Below, piece by piece: positions 23,162 through 30,293 of a stretch of DNA of 40,390 nucleotides; the first letter of the stretch is position 1, and every line of letters starts with the position of its first letter. Position numbers and translations under genes: made by a program. The stretch is from CAZMMV01 sp964567475 (GTDB lineage: Bacteria > Bacillota > Clostridia > Tissierellales > Tissierellaceae): assembly GCA_964567475.1 (NCBI GenBank), contig CAZMMV010000007.1:1-40390 (forward strand). The letters run 5' to 3'. Below the pieces are notes generated by a model. That model made no database searches. It had not been told where the DNA came from and saw nothing but the letters and a program-made list of their open reading frames with translations.

Positions 23162-24097
23162 TTATCTGCTTCCCATAATAGTAAATATAAAAGAATTTAC
23201 AGAGATATTTTTATTTATTTTAGAAATATCTTCATATAAGTTTATTAAAAATGCATAATGTTCTTGATTTGTTTTTGAATTAGAAACATAATCTTTAACA
23301 AGAGATGCATTTTTTTTATTACAGTTTTTAGATTCTATCAGAATACCAAATGAAGATTTGGCACTTACAATTTTATGAACCCATTCATCATTTAAAATAT
23401 CATTTATATTATCATCATTATAATAACTATAAAGTCCAAACAAGGACTTATTTTTATGTAGCAATTCTATTGTATTTTTAAAATTGATAGTATCCATAGA
23501 TTTTTCATATAGTATTGAGAATGCAGTATTATTGTATGAGTTTATTTTTTTTATCTTTTCTTCTGTAAGACTATTAAAAGGCAGATATAAGATAAAAGCA
23601 CAATCACTATTTTCTTTTAATATATCTTCAAATCCGTCTAGATTTTCCAAAAATAACATATAAGTATATATGCCTAAATATTTTCCACCTTTAATAATTT
23701 CCAGTATATTATTATTAGTTAATTTATCTTCTTTTTCTTTTGTAAGATTAAAAATAATTGTCCATGGAATGTTACAATCGTAATCCTTTTTATTATTTCT
23801 GATTTTTTTTGCACCACAAGTCCAACTATTGTATCCTATATTTATTCCAAAAGTTTTAATAATATCGTGATCTACATTACTAACTAAATATGAAACCATA
23901 TCATAATAGGGGCTATTTAAATTAGATAACATATTTTGCATTAATTTCAAGGTATTTCTTTGAAAGGAGCTACTAGCGAAGTGACTAGCTAGATCTACTA
24001 AATTACGAATCCCTCTTTTGGGGTCATCTTTCATATCTCTAATACCCTTATTAATTGCAGTTTCAATTATTTTAATATTTATTTGATTGTTTATCAT
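23162..24097 (-). CDS. Radical SAM-like pseudoenzyme, cluster cysteines lost
   Basis: A 311-residue protein that aligns without gaps to the first 112 residues of the radical SAM enzyme encoded divergently at 24538: both start MINN, both have Cys108-Asn-x-Pro-Trp at the same positions (DCNIPW versus NCNVPW). Beyond this the homologue's P-T-S-A-C-x3-C-x2-C stretch is replaced by a shorter cysteine-free segment, and its SGGEP motif by LENLDG; alignment then resumes (GKYLGIYTYM, ENSDCAFILY, LHKNKSLFGLYSYY). The SPASM-like C-terminal cysteines are also absent. It cannot bind the 4Fe-4S cluster, yet the frame is intact and has a good AAAGGAG site, so it is probably made, perhaps as a partner or regulator of its active relative. 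It could instead be decaying. Confidence 0.75.
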   Translation of the reverse strand: MINNQINIKIIETAINKGIRDMKDDPKRGIRNLVDLASHFASSSFQRNTLKLMQNMLSNLNSPYYDMVSYLVSNVDHDIIKTFGINIGYNSWTCGAKKIRNNKKDYDCNIPWTIIFNLTKEKEDKLTNNNILEIIKGGKYLGIYTYMLFLENLDGFEDILKENSDCAFILYLPFNSLTEEKIKKINSYNNTAFSILYEKSMDTINFKNTIELLHKNKSLFGLYSYYNDDNINDILNDEWVHKIVSAKSSFGILIESKNCNKKNASLVKDYVSNSKTNQEHYAFLINLYEDISKINKNISVNSFIFTIMGSR

Positions 24098-24367
24098 CTA
24101 GATTCACTCCTTTTATTCATCAATAAAATAATAAAACATATATATAGAAGTGTAAAGTCACAATTATTATTATTGTGTAATAATGTTACAAAAGCAAGTA
24201 TTTGGGCAAAATTAGGACATAAGTTTGTTTTGTCCAGTGAAGGAATAAGGGGATTGTTTTATAATATAATTATTGGGGGATAATATTTAAATAATAAATT
24301 TTTAAATATTATAAATCTTAAATATTTAGTGAACCAGTTATATATAGTTATAAAAATGGGCATATAA
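24098..24367. other. Intergenic space, nothing recognised
   Basis: This part of the 440-base gap between the two divergent radical SAM-family genes is AT-rich with no intact gene, RNA or terminator that I can support. It must hold the promoter of the minus-strand gene, but no clear -35/-10 pair stands out. Confidence 0.5.
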
Positions 24368-24541
24368 ATGCAAATAGGATTAAAAAGTAAAGTAATTAGA
24401 GAAAAGGAAACACAGATTGGAAGCCAAAGTATCAAAAAATATGAAATAGGAAAGGAAGGTGAAAGCCGTTTTACTAAATTAAGTAATATTATAAAATTTG
24501 AAATAGAGTTTTATAAATTTTTAGTAACGGTATTATTGTGA
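24368..24541 (+). CDS. Possible 57-residue leader-like protein upstream of radical SAM gene
   Basis: An open frame from ATG 24368 encodes 57 residues, rich in Lys, Ile and Glu, and stops at TGA 24539-24541, overlapping the GTG start of the radical SAM gene (GTGA arrangement). The radical SAM gene has no ribosome site of its own, so coupled translation from this frame would explain how it is read. The frame itself has only a poor ribosome site (ATGGG) and no known homology. It may be chance. Confidence 0.28.
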   Translation: MQIGLKSKVIREKETQIGSQSIKKYEIGKEGESRFTKLSNIIKFEIEFYKFLVTVLL

Positions 24542-25926
24542 TTAATAATAACATTATAGAACAATTTCAAGTATTTGGATTAAAAAAGGTTCTTAATTAT
24601 TTAGATTCTAATCCAGATGAAAACATTCCTAAATTAATAGATTGGGTAGAAAAAATTGATAAAGCAGGACACGTATCATCTAAGGCTGATGGTGTAAGAA
24701 AGTTGATCAAAGACAAGGATAGCAATTGGTATAAACTTGTAGAAAGCCTTTATACTGATATAGATGAAGATGTAAGGAAAACATTGTTTGAAAACTTTTT
24801 AATAAATTCAGCTATGATAGGTTTACAAAAAGAAGAAAAATCAAGAGAAAAATATAATTGTAATGTTCCTTGGGCTATACTTATGGATCCTACTTCTGCT
24901 TGTAATCTTAAATGTACTGGATGCTGGGCAGCAGATTATGGAGATAAATTATCTATGTCTTATGAAACCTTAGATAACATAATAGAACAGGGCAAGGAAC
25001 TTGGAACTTATATGTATATATACTCTGGAGGAGAACCCTTGATGAGAAAAGGGGATATCATTAAATTATGTGAAAAACATAGTGATTGTGTATTTTTAGC
25101 ATTTACAAATGGTAGCTTGATAGATGAAGATTTCGCAGAAGAAATGTTAAGAGTTAAAAACTTTGTTCCAGCAATAAGCGTAGAAGGCTTTGAAGAAGAG
25201 ACTGATTTCAGACGTGGGAAAGGAACTTATAAAGCTATAGTAAGAGCTATGGATATATTAAAGAATAAAAAGTTACCTTTTGGTATATCTTGCTGTTATA
25301 CAAGTAAAAATACAGAAGTAATAGGTAGTGAAAAATATTTTGATGATATGATTGATAAGGGAGCAAAGTTTGCTTGGTTTTTCACATATATGCCTGTGGG
25401 AGTAGATGCAGTTCCTGAGCTTATGGCAACTGCAGAACAAAGGGAATATATGTATAATCAGATAAGAGAATTTAGAAAAACTAAATCAATATTTACTATG
25501 GATTTTTGGAATGATGGAGAATATGTAGATGGATGTATAGCTGGAGGACGTAGATATTTACACATTAATGCCAATGGAGATATAGAGCCATGTGCATTTA
25601 TACATTACTCAGATTCAAATGTATATGATCATACATTAGTTGAAGCATTTCAAAGACCATTGTTTATGCAATATAAAAACAATCAACCATTTAATCAAAA
25701 TCACCTTCGCCCATGTCCTTTATTAGATAATTATGGAAGATTGGCAGAGATGGTAGACTCTTCTAGGTCGAAATCAACAGATTTGGAAAAGCCAGAAGAT
25801 GTCCATGATTTATGTAAAAAGTGTAAAGATGCATCTGAAGAATGGTCAAGTGTTGCCAATAGAATATGGAAGAAACCACTGTATAAAATAAGATGTAGGA
25901 GTGCTAGCTTTGAAAAAAGGAAATAA
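24538..25926 (+). CDS. Radical SAM protein with SPASM-like C-terminus
   Basis: A 462-residue radical SAM enzyme. The 4Fe-4S/SAM motif is Cys122-x3-Cys126-x2-Cys129 (SACNLKCTGCWA), with IYSGGEPLMRKGD as the glycine-rich SAM-binding strand. The first 105 residues form a helical domain of unknown role. The C-terminal part has further cysteines (DGCIAGG, EPCAFIH, RPCPLL, LCKKCKD), suggesting an auxiliary cluster as in SPASM proteins. GTG 24538 is chosen because the divergent paralogue aligns from its first residue; no Shine-Dalgarno is visible. It overlaps the next gene, a VTT membrane protein, by 17 bases, so their roles should be linked. The reaction is unknown. Confidence 0.87.
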   Translation: MINNNIIEQFQVFGLKKVLNYLDSNPDENIPKLIDWVEKIDKAGHVSSKADGVRKLIKDKDSNWYKLVESLYTDIDEDVRKTLFENFLINSAMIGLQKEEKSREKYNCNVPWAILMDPTSACNLKCTGCWAADYGDKLSMSYETLDNIIEQGKELGTYMYIYSGGEPLMRKGDIIKLCEKHSDCVFLAFTNGSLIDEDFAEEMLRVKNFVPAISVEGFEEETDFRRGKGTYKAIVRAMDILKNKKLPFGISCCYTSKNTEVIGSEKYFDDMIDKGAKFAWFFTYMPVGVDAVPELMATAEQREYMYNQIREFRKTKSIFTMDFWNDGEYVDGCIAGGRRYLHINANGDIEPCAFIHYSDSNVYDHTLVEAFQRPLFMQYKNNQPFNQNHLRPCPLLDNYGRLAEMVDSSRSKSTDLEKPEDVHDLCKKCKDASEEWSSVANRIWKKPLYKIRCRSASFEKRK

Positions 25927-26587
25927 GGAAAAGTTTATAGAAACTCTTAGATATCTTCCATTAGTTATTGCAGTTGTATTATTTATATTCTTTGCATTTA
26001 ACTATAATAAAATAGGCGTAAAAGATATTTTAAATTTCACACCATCAAATTATCTTTTAGCTGGAATTGCAATAGTTGCTATATTTGCTATAAAATCTAT
26101 TTCAATGTTTTTACCTCTTACAGTTATATATATTAGTTCAAGTATTATATTCCCTTGGTATTGGGCAATAATATTAAATCTTATTGGATTATTTGTTTGT
26201 ATGACCATACCTTATTATATAGGAAGATTTTCTGGGACAAAGTTATTAGATAAACTTATAATAAGATATCCTAAAGTAAATAAAATAAATAATTTTAAAA
26301 CAGATAATCAGTGGGGATTTATTTTTATAGTAAAGATATTAGGATTTATACCAAATGACGTAAGTAGCTTAATATTAGGTTCATTAAATACGGATTATAA
26401 AGTATTTATTGTAGCTTCAATAATTGCAAAACTTCCTACTATGATATCTACAACTCTTTTAGGAGCAAATATTGATAAGCCAGGAACAACAGAATTCAAA
26501 GTATCTATTGGGATAGCAATATTAACCCTGATATTTATTATATTTATATATGGAAAAAATAGAGATAAAATAAAAAAATCTTTATAG
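25910..26587 (+). CDS. VTT-domain (TVP38/TMEM64-like) membrane protein
   Basis: A 225-residue integral membrane protein of the SNARE-associated/DedA-like VTT group. After a short basic start it has a membrane segment (about 12-30), then the domain: FLPLTVIYISSSIIFPWYWA, the re-entrant region with YYIGRFSG, and FKTDNQWGFIFIVKILGFIPND...ILGSL, matching the usual R/K-x-x-P/G-x-x-x-G loop only loosely. Related proteins move or flip lipids or support membrane potential. I start it at TTG 25910, eight bases after AGGAG; an in-frame GTG at 25901 overlaps that site. It is translationally coupled to the radical SAM gene. Confidence 0.82.
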   Translation: MKKGNKEKFIETLRYLPLVIAVVLFIFFAFNYNKIGVKDILNFTPSNYLLAGIAIVAIFAIKSISMFLPLTVIYISSSIIFPWYWAIILNLIGLFVCMTIPYYIGRFSGTKLLDKLIIRYPKVNKINNFKTDNQWGFIFIVKILGFIPNDVSSLILGSLNTDYKVFIVASIIAKLPTMISTTLLGANIDKPGTTEFKVSIGIAILTLIFIIFIYGKNRDKIKKSL

Positions 26588-26605
26588 AATAAAAAAATAA
26601 AACGC

Positions 26606-26655
26606 AGTAGAATATGAAAAGCTAGATAATTTTATCTAGCTTTTCATATTCTACT
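26606..26655 (+). terminator. Long perfect hairpin after the VTT gene
   Basis: 24-base arms (26606-26629 and 26632-26655) pair without a mismatch. The inner part has the A4...T4 pattern of a terminator; the outer arm ends right before the htpG promoter -35. Confidence 0.8.
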
Positions 26656-26656
26656 A

Positions 26657-26685
26657 TTGACATAAAAAAATAAATATGATATATT
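26657..26685 (+). promoter_or_regulatory. Strong sigma-A promoter of htpG
   Basis: TTGACA (26657-26662), 17 bases, TATATT (26680-26685) with TG one base before the -10. The transcription start falls at or inside the CIRCE element. Confidence 0.85.
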
Positions 26686-26692
26686 TTCCTTA

Positions 26693-26719
26693 TTAGCACT
26701 CTTGTATCGAGAGTGCTAA
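26693..26719 (+). promoter_or_regulatory. CIRCE element (HrcA operator)
   Basis: TTAGCACTC, nine bases, GAGTGCTAA: an exact match to the CIRCE consensus, eight bases downstream of the -10. HrcA bound here would block htpG transcription until heat shock. Confidence 0.95.
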
Positions 26720-26752
26720 TAAATTCATATATAAGGGAAAGGATAGATAAAA

Positions 26753-28630
26753 ATGGTGAAACAGGAATTTAAAGCAGAATCTAAAAGACTATTAGATTTA
26801 ATGATTAATTCAATTTATACACATAAAGAAATATTTTTAAGAGAACTTATTTCAAATTCATCTGATGCAATAGATAAAGTTTATTATAAGGCTTTAACAG
26901 ATGATAGTATAACATTTAATAAAGAAGATTATTATATAAAAATAGAGACAGATGAAGATAATAGAATATTGAAGGTAATAGATACTGGAATAGGAATGTC
27001 TAAAGATGAATTGGAGAAAAACCTAGGTACTATAGCAAATAGTGGATCATTTGATTTTAAAAATAAAAATGATATAAAAGATGGATTTGATATAATAGGT
27101 CAGTTTGGAGTAGGATTCTACTCGGCTTTTATGGTAGCAGACAAGTTAACTGTTATCAGTAAGACCTTTGGACAAGATAAGGCATATAAATGGGAGTCTA
27201 GAGGAGCAGAAGGCTATACAATAGAAGAGTATGACAAAGAAGATATAGGAACAGAAATTATATTAGAAATAAAAGAAAACACAGAAGATGATAACTATGA
27301 TGAATTTTTAGATGAATATAGATTAAGAGGAATTATTAAAAAGTATTCAGATTTTATAAGATATCCTATAAAAATGGAAACTACAAAATCTAGATTAAAA
27401 GAAGGTACGGAAGAAGAATACGAAGAATATAAAGAAATAGAAACAGTAAATAGTATGGTTCCTATTTGGAGAAAGAATAAAAATGAATTAACAGAAGAAG
27501 ATTATGAAAACTTTTATCAAGAAAAAAGATATGGCTTTGATAAACCTTTAAAATCCATACATTTAAGTATTGATGGTATAATTAGATATAATGCAATACT
27601 TTATATACCAAGTCAAACACCATATGATTTTTATACTACAGAGTATGAAAAGGGACTAGAATTATATTCTAGTGGAGTTCTTATAATGGATAAAGCTCCA
27701 GACTTGCTGCCAGATTACTTTAGCTTTGTAAAGGGAGTAGTAGATTCAGAAGATTTATCTTTGAATATTTCTAGAGAACTATTGCAACATGATAGACAAC
27801 TTCAATTAATGGCAAAGACAATAGAAGAAAAGATAAGTGATGAATTAAAATCTTTACTAGAAAATGAAAGAGAAAAATATGAAGAATTCTTCAAGAATTT
27901 TGGTAGAAATCTTAAATATGGAGTATATAGTAATTATGGAATGAATAAAGAAAAGCTAGAAGATTTACTTATATTTTATTCATCAAAAGAAAAGAAAATG
28001 GTTACACTAAAAGAATACGTAGATGCTATGGGAGAAGAACAAAAATATATTTATTATGGAACAGGAGAGTCTGTAGATAGAATAGATAAAATGCCTCAAA
28101 CAGAAATTTTAAAAGATAAGGGTTATGAAATACTTTATCTAACAGATGATGTAGATGAATTTGCTTTAAAGATGTTAGCTAAATATGATGAAAAAGAATT
28201 TAAATCTATATCTTCTGGAGACTTAGGTATAGAAAATACTGAAAACAAGGAAGAAATAGAAACAGAAATAAAAGAAAACAAGGATTTATTTTCAGAAATG
28301 AAGAAGATTTTGGAAGGCAAGGTAAAGAGTATTAAGCCTACGAAAAGACTTAAAAACAATCCGGTTTGCTTGTCAGCAGAAGGAGAACTTTCCATAGAAA
28401 TGGAAAAAGTACTAAGTGCTATGCCAGATAATCAAGGAATAAAAGCAGAAAAGATATTAGAGATAAATGTGGATCATAAAGTATATGATAAGCTTAAAGA
28501 TTCTTTTGACAATGATAAAGAAAAGTTTGAATTATATACTAAACTTGTTTATAATCAAGCTTTATTAATAGAAGGACTTCCAATAGAAGATCCTGTAGAG
28601 TTTACAAATAATATATGGCAGTTAATGTAA
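26753..28630 (+). CDS. htpG: Molecular chaperone HtpG (Hsp90)
   Basis: A 625-residue cytosolic ATP-dependent chaperone. The N-terminal GHKL ATPase has LRELISNSSDAIDKV (N-box), VIDTGIGMSKDEL, GTIANSGS and GQFGVGFYSAFMVAD; the middle domain contains VKGVVDSEDLSLNISRELLQ, the client-binding/Arg region (about residues 330-350); the C-terminal dimerisation domain is complete. Length is normal. ATG 26753 follows AAGGGAAAGG. Control by CIRCE is clear from the promoter, unlike Bacillus subtilis, where htpG is not in the HrcA regulon. Confidence 0.96.
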   Translation: MVKQEFKAESKRLLDLMINSIYTHKEIFLRELISNSSDAIDKVYYKALTDDSITFNKEDYYIKIETDEDNRILKVIDTGIGMSKDELEKNLGTIANSGSFDFKNKNDIKDGFDIIGQFGVGFYSAFMVADKLTVISKTFGQDKAYKWESRGAEGYTIEEYDKEDIGTEIILEIKENTEDDNYDEFLDEYRLRGIIKKYSDFIRYPIKMETTKSRLKEGTEEEYEEYKEIETVNSMVPIWRKNKNELTEEDYENFYQEKRYGFDKPLKSIHLSIDGIIRYNAILYIPSQTPYDFYTTEYEKGLELYSSGVLIMDKAPDLLPDYFSFVKGVVDSEDLSLNISRELLQHDRQLQLMAKTIEEKISDELKSLLENEREKYEEFFKNFGRNLKYGVYSNYGMNKEKLEDLLIFYSSKEKKMVTLKEYVDAMGEEQKYIYYGTGESVDRIDKMPQTEILKDKGYEILYLTDDVDEFALKMLAKYDEKEFKSISSGDLGIENTENKEEIETEIKENKDLFSEMKKILEGKVKSIKPTKRLKNNPVCLSAEGELSIEMEKVLSAMPDNQGIKAEKILEINVDHKVYDKLKDSFDNDKEKFELYTKLVYNQALLIEGLPIEDPVEFTNNIWQLM

Positions 28631-28633
28631 AAG

Positions 28634-28654
28634 ATGCCCTTAGGGGCATTTTTT
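28634..28654 (+). terminator. Terminator of htpG
   Basis: ATGCCC/GGGCAT stem with a 4-base loop followed by six Ts. Confidence 0.85.
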
Positions 28655-28710
28655 ATGATAAAATATAAGTTATGAATAAAATACTTTAAGACTAGGAGAA
28701 AGAGAAATTT

Positions 28711-30177
28711 ATGAAAATACTGATACCTGTAATAGTTGGAAGTTTAATAGGCTATCTAACAAATTGGCTGGCTATAAAAATGTTATTTAAACCTCATTAT
28801 GAAAAGAAGATATTTGGAATGACTCTTCCATTTACACCAGGTTTAATACCAAAGGAAAGAAAAAACATTGCAAAAAATATAGGAAATACTGTAGGAGTTC
28901 ATTTATTGTCTACAGATACTATTATGGAATCTATATTGAACAGTGAAAATGAAAAAAAGATAAAGATTGGTATAAGTAAAAAGATAGAAGATTTAAAAGA
29001 AGAAGAAATAACTATTGATGATTATATAGAATTAAAATTAGGAGAAAAATATAAGTTGACCAATAGTAAAATAAGTAATAATCTATCATGTTATATAGTA
29101 GATTTTATTAGAAATGATAAGTTTAAAAAGACTTTAAACTTATTTATAGATGAAAATCTAGATAAATGGGATCTTTCTTATTTATATGAAGATATAGAAG
29201 TAAAGATAAAATCTTTTGTAAAGAAGATAGTAAGTTCAGATCTTATTGAAGATGAGTTAGAAGACTTATTTATAAATCTTTTAAATAAGTCTTCTAATAG
29301 TACCAATACTATAGAAAATATACTACCTATTGAAGTGTTTGATTTAATAGACAACTATTTAGATGAACATCAAGAAGAAATAGGAGATAGTATAAGGACA
29401 ATATTAAAAGATAAAGAAGTAAATGCTAAAATTAAAGATACCATATCTAATATAATATTTGATAGGTCAAATAAGTTATTAATGGCATTTATAAGTCCAG
29501 ATTTAATTTCTCAAAAAGTTTTTGAATCAATAGAAAAATATATAGAGAAAAAAGAAACAAATGAGGATATAATAGATATAATTAAGTTTTTAATTCAAAA
29601 ATTAAAATCAAGTAATCTTTCAAGTTTAGCTAATCCTTTAAGAGACATTATAGATGGGGTATCTTTACAAGCTATATTAAATAATATAGTAAATAACATA
29701 TTTAATGATGAAAAAATAGATAGTTTAATAGAAGAACTATTGAAATTGTTAAAAGAAAATGAAACTAAAAATAAAAGGATTATAAAGAACCTTGTTTGTA
29801 ATAAGATTGAGGAAGCAATCTCCTCACAATATATAGAAATTAAAATAACTCAAATACTAGATAATGCTATAAATAATTTTGGTAGGAAAACTATTGGAGA
29901 TATATTTAATAAAGTTAATGATGATACTTTTTCAAATATATATAATATATTAAAGATTATATTCCATGAATTTATAAAAATGGAACTTCCAAAAATAATA
30001 GATATGTTTAATATATCTAAGATTGTTGAAGATAAAATGAATAGTTTTGAAATTGACTATACAGAAAAGCTGATATTAGATATTGCTAGAAGAGAATTAA
30101 ATCAAATAACTAGACTAGGAGCTTTATTAGGTGGAATTCTTGGGCTCTTGTCTCCTTTATTACAATATATATATTAA
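28711..30177 (+). CDS. DUF445 family membrane protein (YheB-like)
   Basis: A 488-residue protein with a hydrophobic segment at each end and a long polar, helical middle. The N-terminus IPVIVGSLIGYLTNWLAIKM followed by LFKPH and PFTPGLIPKER is the DUF445 hallmark; the C-terminus LGALLGGILGLLSPLLQYIY is the closing membrane hairpin. Bacillus subtilis YheB has the same plan and has been linked to spores or their envelope, but function is not established. The long middle part is very Lys/Ile/Asp/Glu rich, as expected in this AT-rich genome. ATG 28711 follows AGGAGAAAGAG with a slightly long spacing. Confidence 0.87.
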   Translation: MKILIPVIVGSLIGYLTNWLAIKMLFKPHYEKKIFGMTLPFTPGLIPKERKNIAKNIGNTVGVHLLSTDTIMESILNSENEKKIKIGISKKIEDLKEEEITIDDYIELKLGEKYKLTNSKISNNLSCYIVDFIRNDKFKKTLNLFIDENLDKWDLSYLYEDIEVKIKSFVKKIVSSDLIEDELEDLFINLLNKSSNSTNTIENILPIEVFDLIDNYLDEHQEEIGDSIRTILKDKEVNAKIKDTISNIIFDRSNKLLMAFISPDLISQKVFESIEKYIEKKETNEDIIDIIKFLIQKLKSSNLSSLANPLRDIIDGVSLQAILNNIVNNIFNDEKIDSLIEELLKLLKENETKNKRIIKNLVCNKIEEAISSQYIEIKITQILDNAINNFGRKTIGDIFNKVNDDTFSNIYNILKIIFHEFIKMELPKIIDMFNISKIVEDKMNSFEIDYTEKLILDIARRELNQITRLGALLGGILGLLSPLLQYIY

Positions 30178-30215
30178 AAAATTAATAATATAATCTAGAT
30201 TTGACTATTAATTTT

Positions 30216-30231
30216 TAGGCATATATGGTAT
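30216..30231 (+). promoter_or_regulatory. Candidate NrdR box 1
   Basis: A 16-base site with core ATATAT and a right half matching GTxT of the NrdR consensus. Its centre is exactly 31 bases from box 2, the usual spacing of tandem NrdR boxes. It is the weaker of the two. Confidence 0.4.
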
Positions 30232-30234
30232 GAT
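30226..30234 (+). promoter_or_regulatory. Extended -10 promoter of the ribonucleotide reductase gene
   Basis: TGGTATGAT fits TGnTATAAT with one change and lies between and partly within the NrdR boxes; TTGACT at 30201 is too far (22 bases) to be its ideal -35. Confidence 0.5.
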
Positions 30235-30275
30235 ATGTAAAGTCCTATACTATATATAGTATAAGACTTTACATA
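30234..30275 (+). promoter_or_regulatory. 42-bp dyad containing NrdR box 2
   Basis: Arms of 21 bases (30234-30254, 30255-30275) pair with one C/A mismatch. The centre, 30247-30262, reads ATACTATATATAGTAT and matches 14 of 16 positions of the NrdR consensus, including the full CTATATATAG core. It covers the likely transcription start of the gene below. The outer dyad could also fold as an RNA hairpin. Confidence 0.6.
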
Positions 30276-30293
30276 AACAAAGGAGGCAGATTA

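Noticed and set aside
24430..24480. Sequence like part of a cobalamin riboswitch (ATAGGAAAGGAAGGTGAAAG)
   Set aside because: Only the short GGGAA...GGTGAAA-like piece is similar; the B12-box and the GCC/CCGC pairing partners are absent, and the downstream gene is not a known B12-riboswitch target.
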